DNA from: Firmicutes bacterium UBA994 | GTDB taxonomy: Bacteria > Bacillota > UBA994 | Assembly (NCBI GenBank): GCA_002292025.1 | Contig: DBBC01000037.1 | Span: 1-7,178, forward strand | Direction of reading: 5' to 3' | Length of the DNA: 7,178 bases | In this document: one piece after another, positions 1 to 6,255 of the stretch | How the letters are laid out: the number at the start of each line of letters is the position of its first letter | How positions within the stretch are numbered: position 1 is the first letter of the stretch | The notes under the pieces: model-generated | The model's input: the letters and a program-made list of their open reading frames with translations, nothing else | Told to the model about the DNA's origin: nothing | The model's database searches: none | Translations under genes and position numbers: made by a program

Positions 1-40
1 TTTTTTCGTCACAACGCAAATGCCTTAATGAAAAAGTGTA

Positions 41-70
41 TTGACATTTGCCTGTGCCCTGTGATAAAAT
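41..70 (+). promoter_or_regulatory. Sigma-A-type promoter with extended -10, upstream of carD
   Basis: A perfect -35 box TTGACA (41-46) is followed 18 bases later by the -10 box TAAAAT (65-70), which is preceded by TG at 62-63, making an extended -10 (TGnTAAAAT). Transcription would start near 76-78, giving a leader of roughly 50 bases before carD. It probably drives carD and may read through into the yacL-rlmB genes, because no terminator is visible after carD. The window opens with TTTTTT (1-6), which could be the end of an upstream terminator, but the stem would lie outside the window. Confidence 0.8.
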
Positions 71-84
71 TCTCGTTTTCTTGA

Positions 85-114
85 CTACCACCCTAGACAA
101 TGGTAGCATTAGGG
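85..114 (+). promoter_or_regulatory. carD leader with two competing short inverted repeats
   Basis: CTACCA (85-90) is complementary to TGGTAG (101-106), and the adjacent CCCTAG (91-96) can pair with TTAGGG (109-114, one G-U pair). The connecting loops are too short for both stems to form a pseudoknot, so they would be alternatives. The second stem ends three bases before the carD ribosome binding site. Both stems are short, and the pairing may be chance. A regulatory role is inference only. Confidence 0.25.
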
Positions 115-116
115 GC

Positions 117-124
117 GGAGGTGA
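117..124 (+). promoter_or_regulatory. Ribosome binding site fixing the carD start
   Basis: GGAGGTGA lies five bases before the ATG at 130. An earlier in-frame ATG at 100 has no such site and would put this Shine-Dalgarno sequence inside the reading frame. The site therefore favours the start at 130. Confidence 0.8.
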
Positions 125-129
125 CGCGG

Positions 130-606
130 ATGTTCGGTATCGGCGATAAAGTTGTGTATCCCATGCATGGGGCGGGCGTGATTGAAGCGGTTGAGGTGCG
201 CGAAATACTGGGCGCTAGGCAGAGCTACTATGTTATGCGCATTCCCCTAGGGGAAATGAAAGTATACATTCCCCAGAACAACGTGGACCACATGGGACTA
301 AGGCAGATTGTGGCACCAAGCGAGGTGCCGCACGTTCTGTCCGTGCTCCGCCAACTACACGTCGAGGAGCAAGGAACTTGGAATCGACGGTATCGAGCTA
401 ATCTTGAGAAACTCCGCACAGGGTGTATTCTGGCCGTAGCTGAGGTGGTAAGCACGCTTTGCGCACGCGAAAAGAGTAAGGGATTATCCACAGGCGAGAA
501 ACGCATGCTCGACACAGCGCGGCACATTCTGGTGAGTGAGCTGATTTTAGTGGAAAATGTCAGCGAGGGGGAAGCACAGCATCTAGTGGCAAGCGCTTGC
601 TCCTGA
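130..606 (+). CDS. carD: CarD-family RNA polymerase-binding transcription regulator
   Basis: This is a CarD/CdnL-type cytoplasmic regulator of 158 residues, a usual size for the family. The known mechanism, from Mycobacterium and Thermus, is binding to the RNA polymerase beta subunit through an N-terminal Tudor-like domain and stabilising the open complex at sigma-A promoters such as rRNA promoters. Here the N-terminal domain (about 1-55) starts with FGIGDKVVYPMHGAGVIE. The helical DNA-contacting domain (about 65-158) has the conserved W84 in TWNRRYRANLEKL, equivalent to the tryptophan that touches the upstream edge of the bubble, and a GLSTGEKRML helix. The start at 130 (MFGIGDK) is chosen by the Shine-Dalgarno site and by matching the family N terminus. 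It has its own promoter and is the first gene of the block. In Mycobacterium carD also precedes ispD, ispF, cysS and an RlmB-like gene. Identification is firm; the exact regulon is not visible. Confidence 0.95.
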   Translation: MFGIGDKVVYPMHGAGVIEAVEVREILGARQSYYVMRIPLGEMKVYIPQNNVDHMGLRQIVAPSEVPHVLSVLRQLHVEEQGTWNRRYRANLEKLRTGCILAVAEVVSTLCAREKSKGLSTGEKRMLDTARHILVSELILVENVSEGEAQHLVASACS

Positions 607-746
607 GACTGGAAACAAAAGAAAAAAGACAAAAGTGGTCCTTCGTGTCCTTCGGGGACGGTGCTCATTGGCAGGACGGGATGCCTGAAGGGGTACTTGA
701 TGTGCTATATTTAGTATACTTTATTTTAGGGGGAGGGATGTTATCT
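607..746. other. carD-yacL spacer with short direct repeats and no clear gene
   Basis: This 140-base spacer is the longest non-coding stretch between genes. It holds an A-rich start with ACAAAAG twice (615-621 and 629-635), then GTCCTTCG twice with one base between (638-645 and 647-654). The second copy can fold as GTCC-TTCGG-GGAC (647-659), but no T-tract follows, so it is not an intrinsic terminator. A good -10 box TATACT (715-720) is present without a convincing -35 box at the right distance, so any internal promoter for yacL is weak. The yacL frame stays open back to a TTG at 597, but that stretch does not look like a YacL N terminus. The pattern resembles degenerate interspersed repeats of clostridial genomes, but that is only an impression. 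Confidence 0.5.
729..737 (+). promoter_or_regulatory. Ribosome binding site deciding the yacL start
   Basis: The G-rich GGGGGAGGG ends nine bases before the ATG at 747. A second in-frame ATG at 738 directly abuts the site and is too close to be served by it. This supports 747 as the start. Confidence 0.6.
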
Positions 747-1814
747 ATGGGTAGGAAAATCACGCGTGCGGTATTGGTGTTGGTCGGGGCTTTGTCCATG
801 TACAGCCTCGTGTCCGCGCTCTTGCCGTTCGCAGAGCAGTTATCCGGGACTGAATTTACCGGCCTGATGGCAGTGAGCATCAACATGGTGGGGGCCTTAC
901 TTGGAGGACTCATATTCTATATTATTTCCCCTTGGTTGGTGAAGCTCGGTCTGCGTTTTGCCGATATGGTTGAGAGCTACGCGCAGCGTATTCCCATGCA
1001 GGACATGATGATGGGGGCAGCCGGGCTCATTGTGGGTCTGATATTGGCCAGCCTGCTCTCCCGTCCGCTAGACCTTGTGCCACTGGTGGGAGTGTATCTC
1101 AAAGTCTTGGCATACGTGTTGCTCGGGTATCTTGGTTTGCGCGTTGCCGTGACTAAGAGCGAAGAAATGGCGGCGCTACTCCTGCCGGGGCAGCGACGCA
1201 AAGCCCCGCTCGCGGGTGATGGCGGAATACCAAAAGTTTTGGACACCAGCGTGATTATTGACGGGCGTATTCTCGACATTGTCCACACGGGATTCCTAGA
1301 GGGGACGCTCTTTGTGCCCTCATTTGTGCTGGAGGAGTTGCGCCACATAGCCGACAGTCCCGACTTGCTGCGCCGCAACCGCGGTCGCAGGGGGCTGGAT
1401 GTCTTAAATAGCATCCAGAAGGTGAGTGGAGCTAGGGTAGAAATTAGCCGCCAGGATTATGACGACCACAGCGAGGTGGACAGCAAGTTAGTGCGCCTAG
1501 CACAAGACCTGAAGGCTAAGATTCTAACTAATGACTATAACCTCAACAAGGTATGCGAGGTGCAAGGTATCAGTGTGCTCAACATTAACGAACTGGCTAA
1601 TGCCCTGAAGCCCGTTGTTCTGCCGGGCGAAGAGATGAGTATACAAGTGCTGCGTGAAGGGAAAGAGTTTGGGCAAGGCGTAGCCTACCTTGAGGATGGG
1701 ACAATGATTGTGGTGGAACAAGGACGAAAACATATCGGTGACACGGTCGGAGTTGTTGTCACGTCGGTGCTGCAGACTTCAGCCGGGCGTATGATTTTTG
1801 CCAAACTGCGCTGA
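747..1814 (+). CDS. yacL: Integral membrane PIN and TRAM domain protein (YacL family)
   Basis: The product has 355 residues, close to Bacillus subtilis YacL. Four hydrophobic segments lie at about 8-28, 38-60, 88-106 and 113-135, followed by a cytoplasmic PIN nuclease-like domain (about 162-285) and a C-terminal TRAM domain (about 291-355), a possible RNA-binding fold. PIN acidic residues are visible: D166 in VLDTSVI, E196/E197 in VLEELRH, D245 in VDSKL and D263 in TNDYN. This set would allow metal-dependent RNA cleavage. The biochemical substrate of the family is not established, so a membrane-anchored RNase role is inference from the domains. The start at 747 rests on the Shine-Dalgarno site; an upstream extension to TTG 597 would add 50 residues of unlike composition. 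Its TGA overlaps the ispDF ATG by one base, which suggests translational coupling. The family is a frequent neighbour of ispD in Bacillota. Confidence 0.93.
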   Translation: MGRKITRAVLVLVGALSMYSLVSALLPFAEQLSGTEFTGLMAVSINMVGALLGGLIFYIISPWLVKLGLRFADMVESYAQRIPMQDMMMGAAGLIVGLILASLLSRPLDLVPLVGVYLKVLAYVLLGYLGLRVAVTKSEEMAALLLPGQRRKAPLAGDGGIPKVLDTSVIIDGRILDIVHTGFLEGTLFVPSFVLEELRHIADSPDLLRRNRGRRGLDVLNSIQKVSGARVEISRQDYDDHSEVDSKLVRLAQDLKAKILTNDYNLNKVCEVQGISVLNINELANALKPVVLPGEEMSIQVLREGKEFGQGVAYLEDGTMIVVEQGRKHIGDTVGVVVTSVLQTSAGRMIFAKLR

Positions 1815-2959
1815 TGGTAATGGATACTGCGGTAGTTATCACGGCTGCGGGGAGCAGTAGACGTATGGGTGGGCTTGGCAATAAGCTCGCCATAAACATA
1901 AACGGTAAGCCGGTAATCCAAAGGACAGTAGAGGCTTTTGTCCAAGCGGGTTTGTCAGATGTCTATCTTGTTGTGCCCCTAGGGAGTGAAGCGTTTTTCA
2001 GAGAGCTTGTCCACCCATTGGCGGTGACGCTGGTTACAGGTGGCGCAACGCGCCAAGCTTCGGTTTGCGCGGGTCTTGCGGCAGTGCCGGAAACCACCGA
2101 GTTCGTCCTTATACACGATGGTGCTCGGCCGTTTGTGTCCTCTGCGCTGATTGCGCGAGTGCTTGCCGCGACGCGCGAGCACGGTGCCTGTTTGCCCGGC
2201 CTTCCCTTGTCGGACACTGTTTACGAAGCCGGTGGGGAGCACTTGACCAAGGTCTTAGCACGCGACGATTGCGTGGCGGTGCAGACCCCGCAAGGATTTC
2301 GGCGTGCTCTGGCCGCGCAGGCCCACAGGCAAGCGCAGGCCGATAGAGTGACAGCTACGGACGACGCGGCGTTAGCCTTTCGTTTAGGGCACCGTGTGGC
2401 GGTAGTGGCGGGGGAGCAAGCGAACGTTAAGCTCACTACGCCGGACGATATAGCGCGTTTTATTGCCCCGAGCGTGACGCGGGTTGGGTTTGGCATGGAT
2501 GTACACCGTTTGGTGCCGGGCAGAAGGCTGGTCCTCGCGGGGGTAGTGATTCCCTACAACTTAGGGTTGCTTGGGCATTCAGACGCGGATGTTGTCGCGC
2601 ACGCTGTTATAGATGCGTTGCTGGGGTCCGCAGGATTAGGTGACATCGGACAGCATTTCCCCGATACTGACGAGCGCTATCGTGATGCCGCGAGCATGGA
2701 GCTTTTGCGCGTAGTGGTCTCGATGCTTAGCTCTCGTCATATGGACCCCATACATATTGATGTCACCCTGCTACTTGAGGCCCCCAAAATCGGGATATAT
2801 CGCGATGCCATGCGTGGGAACCTCGCGGCGGCACTAAACATCGAGCCGGGCCAAGTTAACATTAAGGCCACGACCAACGAAGGATTGGGATATGTGGGAG
2901 CAGGTGAGGGCGTCGTGTGCTATGCCGCCGTCACCCTCAGACTTATACAGGGGGATTAG
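1814..2959 (+). CDS. ispDF: Bifunctional IspD-IspF enzyme (MEP isoprenoid pathway)
   Basis: One 381-residue chain carries two enzymes. IspD (about 1-218) makes CDP-methylerythritol from MEP and CTP. IspF (about 223-381) cyclises the phosphorylated derivative to MEcPP; the intermediate IspE step is not encoded here. IspD motifs seen are ITAAGSSRRMG (9-19) with R17 and K24 in the CTP-binding loop, IHDGARPF (100-107), QTPQGF (157-162), TDD (182-184) and NVKLTTPDD (204-212, K206). IspF motifs are the metal ligands D229 and H231 in GMDVH, GHSDADVVAH (254-263, third ligand H263), GDIGQHFPDTD (276-286) and KATTNEGLGYVGAGEG (351-366). All key residues appear intact, and the linker is only a few residues. 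The ATG at 1814 overlaps the yacL stop; a second ATG at 1820 is an alternative. Neither has a strong Shine-Dalgarno site, consistent with coupling to yacL. I see no stop codon or frame break between the domains. Confidence 0.97.
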   Translation: MVMDTAVVITAAGSSRRMGGLGNKLAININGKPVIQRTVEAFVQAGLSDVYLVVPLGSEAFFRELVHPLAVTLVTGGATRQASVCAGLAAVPETTEFVLIHDGARPFVSSALIARVLAATREHGACLPGLPLSDTVYEAGGEHLTKVLARDDCVAVQTPQGFRRALAAQAHRQAQADRVTATDDAALAFRLGHRVAVVAGEQANVKLTTPDDIARFIAPSVTRVGFGMDVHRLVPGRRLVLAGVVIPYNLGLLGHSDADVVAHAVIDALLGSAGLGDIGQHFPDTDERYRDAASMELLRVVVSMLSSRHMDPIHIDVTLLLEAPKIGIYRDAMRGNLAAALNIEPGQVNIKATTNEGLGYVGAGEGVVCYAAVTLRLIQGD

Positions 2960-2961
2960 AA

Positions 2962-4353
2962 ATGCAGCTTCAGATTTACAATACGCTGACGCGGGAGAAA
3001 GAGCTTTTTGTGCCGCGCATACCGGGGAAAGTGAGCATGTATTTGTGCGGTCCAACGGTGTACAATCGCATTCATCTGGGGAACGCCAGAACTTTTGTTT
3101 TGGGGGATACGATTCGGCGCATTCTGGTTTACCTTGGGTATGACGTAACGTATGTGCAAAATTTCACCGACGTTGACGATAAAATTATCGATCGCGCTGC
3201 CGAGCTCGGCATTTCTGTGGATGAACTGGTGGAGCAGGAGATAAAAAACTACTTTACGGATGCCGAGGCCCTTAACATTAGGGCTGCTGACAAGCACCCG
3301 CGAGTCACCGCGCATATCGGCGACATTGTGGCCTTTATTGAAGACCTAATCGCCGGGGATTTTGCCTATGTAAGCGATGGTGACGTGTTCTACTCTGTGG
3401 AGAGTTTCCCCGCCTATGGGCAGTTGAGTGGGCAGAAACTGGAGGACTTGGCCTTGGGCAGCCGTGTTGAAGTCGGCGAGGCCAAGCGCCATCCCGCTGA
3501 TTTCGTCCTTTGGAAAGCCGCTAAGCCTGGTGAGCCCAACTGGCCAAGTCCGTGGGGGGCGGGGAGACCGGGGTGGCATATTGAGTGCTCGGCCATGGTG
3601 CGCTCTGAGCTCGGGGGGCATATTGATATACACGCCGGAGGCTCTGATTTACAGTTTCCCCATCATGAAAACGAACTGGCACAGAGTGAGGCACTGTGCC
3701 CGGGCGAACCTCTGGCGCGCTACTGGGTGCATGGGGCCTTTCTCATTGTCAACGACGAGAAAATGTCTAAGTCGCAGGGAAACTTTTTTATACTAAGAGA
3801 TATCCTGCGGCACCACGACGGCAGCGTGGTACGGTTCTTCCTGCAGAGCGCCCACTACCGCAAACCCCTTGCTTTTGACGCTACATCGCTGGACAGTGCC
3901 AATGCCGCACTGCATCGCCTAAAGAACACCTATGCCGCGTTGGAGCATGTGTTGGCTGCGCGTGATACACCGCCTGCGTCAGGCGAAGTTTTGGACCTTG
4001 CCAAGTACGAGGAGCGTTTTAAGGAGACGCTGGCTGATGATTTTAACGCTGCGGGGGCCTGGGGAGTTTTGTTCGAACTCGCGCGGGAAGCAAATACCGC
4101 CATAACGCGAGGCGGGATGGGCAATACCGCAGAGGTCTTGGATACATTACATAAGCTGGCGGACGTACTGGGAGTAGAGCTTAGGGTCGAAAAGAGTATT
4201 GCCGCTGAAGTAGAGGAACTTATTGCCAGGCGGGAGGAGGCGCGGCGGGCACGTGACTTTTGGACTGCGGACAAAATTCGCCAAGACCTCCTGCAGCTTG
4301 GTATTGTGCTAGAGGATACCCCGCAAGGGGTCAGGTGGAAACTCAAGTGGTAG
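2962..4353 (+). CDS. cysS: Cysteinyl-tRNA synthetase
   Basis: This class I aminoacyl-tRNA synthetase charges tRNA-Cys with cysteine in the cytosol using ATP. The 463-residue length is normal for the family. The HIGH-type motif is HLGN (38-41) inside GPTVYNRIHLGN, and the second signature is EKMSKSQGN (266-274). The zinc site that discriminates cysteine is complete: C29, C209 (in GWHIECS), H234 and E238 (in FPHHENE). The DALR-type helical and anticodon-binding part follows from about 310, and the protein ends in GVRWKLKW. The ATG at 2962 lies two bases after the ispDF stop and has GGGGGAT (2950-2956) as ribosome binding site; an upstream in-frame ATG at 2917 would add 15 residues unlike the family N terminus. 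In B. subtilis gltX and cysE lie between ispF and cysS; both are absent here. Confidence 0.98.
   Translation: MQLQIYNTLTREKELFVPRIPGKVSMYLCGPTVYNRIHLGNARTFVLGDTIRRILVYLGYDVTYVQNFTDVDDKIIDRAAELGISVDELVEQEIKNYFTDAEALNIRAADKHPRVTAHIGDIVAFIEDLIAGDFAYVSDGDVFYSVESFPAYGQLSGQKLEDLALGSRVEVGEAKRHPADFVLWKAAKPGEPNWPSPWGAGRPGWHIECSAMVRSELGGHIDIHAGGSDLQFPHHENELAQSEALCPGEPLARYWVHGAFLIVNDEKMSKSQGNFFILRDILRHHDGSVVRFFLQSAHYRKPLAFDATSLDSANAALHRLKNTYAALEHVLAARDTPPASGEVLDLAKYEERFKETLADDFNAAGAWGVLFELAREANTAITRGGMGNTAEVLDTLHKLADVLGVELRVEKSIAAEVEELIARREEARRARDFWTADKIRQDLLQLGIVLEDTPQGVRWKLKW
4333..4338 (+). promoter_or_regulatory. Ribosome binding site supporting a GTG start for mrnC
   Basis: AGGTGG ends eight bases before GTG at 4347, inside the cysS 3' end. 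Another in-frame GTG at 4335 overlaps this site and would rely on AAGGGG (4325-4330) instead. The two starts differ by four residues, and the choice between them is tentative. Confidence 0.5.
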
Positions 4354-4745
4354 CGGTGACGCCGGAAGATTTTTCACCCGTAGCTTGGGCCTATATCGGC
4401 GATGCCTACTACGAATTAGCGATGCGAGTTCTGACTATCTTAGAGGGGCCTAAGCGCATGAGTGCAGTGCACAAACAAACCGCGCACTACGTGTGTGCGT
4501 CTTTTCAAGCTAAGGCCGCCCACGCCCTAGCAGAGATACTTACCGTGAAAGAGAAAGAAATTTTGCGGCGTGGGAGGAATATCAGGAGCGGCAATGTGCC
4601 AAAAAGCGCTAGTGCTACTGAGTATAGACACAGTACCGGTGTGGAAAGTTTGATTGGCTACCTTTACCTCGCGCAAGAGGAAGAGCGTGCGCTGGAGATA
4701 ATCCGTTTTATACGCCGGATCGAGGAGGGCGAGACATGCGGGTAA
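4347..4745 (+). CDS. mrnC: Mini-ribonuclease III (MrnC)
   Basis: The 132-residue product is a single RNase III catalytic domain without a double-stranded RNA-binding domain, the hallmark of MrnC. In B. subtilis this dimeric enzyme matures the ends of 23S rRNA. The first catalytic block is AYIGDAYYE (15-23, D19). The middle carries LRRGRNIRSG (73-82) and the TEYRHSTG stretch. The second catalytic block is STGVESLIGYLYL (96-108, E100). Both acidic clusters expected for two-metal catalysis are present. No ATG lies near the expected N terminus, so a GTG start is needed; I favour 4347 on Shine-Dalgarno spacing, with 4335 as the alternative. It overlaps cysS by 7 bases and thyX by 10 bases, and it directly follows cysS as in B. 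subtilis. Confidence 0.93.
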   Translation: MVAVTPEDFSPVAWAYIGDAYYELAMRVLTILEGPKRMSAVHKQTAHYVCASFQAKAAHALAEILTVKEKEILRRGRNIRSGNVPKSASATEYRHSTGVESLIGYLYLAQEEERALEIIRFIRRIEEGETCG

Positions 4746-5443
4746 AGTTGCTCGCACACACGCCGGAACCTGACAATTTGGTCGCGGCCGCAGCACGGCT
4801 GTGTTATTCTGGCGCGGACATTGCCACGATAAAGATGCGCTTGCAGGGAGATAAGGCGGCGTCAATGGTCGCTAAACTCTTGGCGCTTGGGCACGAGTCG
4901 CCGCTTGAGCATGTCAGCTTCACCTTTGGGATTGAAGGTGTGAGTCGGGCTCTATCCCATCAACTGGTGCGGCATCGCATGGCCTCCTATTCTCAGCAAT
5001 CGCAGCGCTACGTGGCCGAAGAAGATTTTGAGTTTATAACTCCCCCTACTATCGCCGATTCAGCCGAGGCTGGCAGGGAGTTCTTGGCAGCCATAGGGGC
5101 TATCCGGCGCGCCTATTCGTCATTGCTTTTGCATGTGCCGGCGGAAGATGCGCGCTACGTGCTGCCTAATGCTTGTGCAACTAAGCTGGTGGCTACACTT
5201 AATGCCCGTAGTTTATACAACTTTTTTGCTCTGCGGTGTTGCCGGCGGGCGCAATGGGAGATTCGTGCGCTGGCATGGGAGATGCTGCGCCTAGTGAGAG
5301 ATGTCGCGCCGCATGTTTTTGACCAAGCCGGGCCGGGGTGCCTCAGCGTCCACGGGTGTAGTGAGGGGCAGATGAGCTGCGGCTCACCATACAGTAAATC
5401 TGAACTAGACGGAGGTAAGGATGAACCAGATAGAAGGGCGTAA
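4736..5443 (+). CDS. thyX: FAD-dependent thymidylate synthase ThyX
   Basis: ThyX methylates dUMP to dTMP using methylenetetrahydrofolate, with reduced FAD as hydride carrier, and so yields tetrahydrofolate rather than dihydrofolate. The defining RHRx7S signature is intact at 79-89 (RHRMASYSQQS), followed by Q90 and R91. ESPLEHVSFTF (54-64) and the later block with NACATKLVATLNARSLYNFF (145-164) also match the family. The 235-residue length is at the upper end. The C-terminal part has C202, C208 and C215 in GCLSVHGCSEGQMSCG, followed by about 19 polar residues whose codons overlap rlmB. AGGAGGG (4723-4729) serves the ATG at 4736, inside the mrnC 3' end. B. subtilis has no gene between mrnC and rlmB, so this is an insertion relative to that order. 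Whether the genome also has thyA cannot be seen. Confidence 0.96.
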   Translation: MRVKLLAHTPEPDNLVAAAARLCYSGADIATIKMRLQGDKAASMVAKLLALGHESPLEHVSFTFGIEGVSRALSHQLVRHRMASYSQQSQRYVAEEDFEFITPPTIADSAEAGREFLAAIGAIRRAYSSLLLHVPAEDARYVLPNACATKLVATLNARSLYNFFALRCCRRAQWEIRALAWEMLRLVRDVAPHVFDQAGPGCLSVHGCSEGQMSCGSPYSKSELDGGKDEPDRRA

Positions 5444-6161
5444 TCCTGTGCTGGAGGCGCTGCGGGCGCAGGCAGCCATAAATAAGTTGTTTGTGCAGAA
5501 GCAGGCCGGAGGCGGGATTCGGCAGATACTTGAACTCGCCAGACAGCAGGGCGTAGTCGTAGTCGAAGTGGAAAAGATCATTCTGGACAGGATGTGCGAA
5601 GGCAGACCACATCAAGGCGTTATGGCCGATATGGCCGTTGCATCCTATATGGAGTTCGAGGAGCTCGTGGGGAAAGCCTTAGCGCAGCCGTGCCCTTTAT
5701 TAGTAGTGCTGGACCACATCGAAGACCCCTACAACTTAGGGGCCATTTTACGTAGCGCCGCGGGTGCGGGGGCGCAGGGAGTGATAATTCCCAAGCGGCG
5801 CAGCGCAGCGCTCTCACCTACGGTTGCCAAGGCTTCGGCAGGAGCTGTCATGCACTTGCCGGTGGCGCGTGTGGCAAATCTAGCGCAGCATGTCGCTCGC
5901 CTAAAAGATGCTGGCTTTACTGTGGTGGGCGCGGAGCAAAGCGGCACTGTTGTGTACGACGTTAAGCTTACCTGCCCGCTGGCGCTGATTATTGGCAGCG
6001 AGGACGAGGGCATCTCCCGCCTGCTCAAGGAGAACTGTGACCGGCTGGTGGCCATACCCACCGTGGGCCCGATCGGGTCTCTTAACGCTTCGGTCGCAGC
6101 AGGAATAGTTTTATTCGAAGTTGTACGCCAACAACGAGCGCAGGCAACTCCCTTGGATTGA
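5421..6161 (+). CDS. rlmB: 23S rRNA 2'-O-methyltransferase, TrmH/SpoU family (RlmB type)
   Basis: This SPOUT-class SAM-dependent methyltransferase has 246 residues. The N-terminal L30e-like substrate-binding domain (about 1-75) starts with IEGRNPVLEAL. The SpoU domain (about 92-240) has the three family motifs: motif 1 LDHIEDPYNLGAILRSA (97-113, with N105 and R111), motif 2 IIGSEDEGIS (190-199) and motif 3 IPTVGPIGSLNASVAAG (212-228). In E. coli RlmB methylates G2251 of 23S rRNA; the same target is inferred here, since other TrmH-family members act on other sites or on tRNA. GGAGGT (5411-5416) stands four bases before the ATG at 5421, and the start overlaps the thyX 3' end by 23 bases. In B. 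subtilis the order is rlmB, yacP, sigH; here yacP is absent and sigH follows directly. Confidence 0.93.
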   Translation: MNQIEGRNPVLEALRAQAAINKLFVQKQAGGGIRQILELARQQGVVVVEVEKIILDRMCEGRPHQGVMADMAVASYMEFEELVGKALAQPCPLLVVLDHIEDPYNLGAILRSAAGAGAQGVIIPKRRSAALSPTVAKASAGAVMHLPVARVANLAQHVARLKDAGFTVVGAEQSGTVVYDVKLTCPLALIIGSEDEGISRLLKENCDRLVAIPTVGPIGSLNASVAAGIVLFEVVRQQRAQATPLD

Positions 6162-6186
6162 CCTTTACATAACATAAGTATATAAT
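6158..6186 (+). promoter_or_regulatory. Near-consensus sigma-A promoter for sigH
   Basis: TTGACC (6158-6163) and a perfect TATAAT (6181-6186) are separated by 17 bases. The -35 box overlaps the rlmB stop codon (6159-6161). Start of transcription would be near 6193, inside the 8-base palindrome CTGTACAG (6191-6198), which could be an operator or chance. The predicted leader is about 63 bases. The promoter would let sigH be transcribed independently of the upstream operon. Confidence 0.85.
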
Positions 6187-6199
6187 CGTACTGTACAGC

Positions 6200-6227
6200 G
6201 TGAATTTCAGTAGTTTATGAGATTCAT
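6200..6227 (+). promoter_or_regulatory. Inverted repeat or hairpin in the sigH leader
   Basis: GTGAATTTCA (6200-6209) pairs with TGAGATTCAT (6218-6227) in a ten-base stem with two G-U pairs and an 8-base loop. It lies in the predicted 5' leader, about 17 bases before the sigH Shine-Dalgarno site. No T-tract follows, so it is not a terminator. It could be an RNA structure affecting translation or stability, or a DNA operator. The stem is A/T-rich and of moderate strength; its function is unknown. Confidence 0.4.
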
Positions 6228-6255
6228 ATAGTTACGCCCAGTCTGGAGGCGATGC

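Noticed and set aside
85..114. H-type pseudoknot in the carD leader
   Set aside because: The connecting loops would be 0 and 2 bases, too short to cross six-base-pair stems, so the two stems can only be alternatives.
647..659. Hairpin after carD as an intrinsic terminator
   Set aside because: The stem is only four base pairs and no T-tract follows.
228..668. Long minus-strand open frame opposite carD
   Set aside because: It lies fully opposite and partly beyond a well-supported CarD gene, has low-complexity serine/arginine-rich content typical of an antisense shadow, and has no convincing ribosome binding site or family resemblance.
715..720. TATACT as a promoter for yacL
   Set aside because: The -10 box is good, but the only -35-like sequence, TTGATG at 697-702, is just 12 bases away and nothing suitable lies 16-18 bases upstream. 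Kept only as a remark in the spacer entry.
597..746. N-terminal extension of yacL back to TTG 597
   Set aside because: It would overlap carD and add 50 residues without resemblance to YacL proteins, while a good Shine-Dalgarno site serves ATG 747.
3930..4346. Long minus-strand open frame opposite the cysS 3' end
   Set aside because: Serine- and alanine-rich antisense of the helical part of CysRS; no recognisable domain. The other minus-strand frames show the same pattern.
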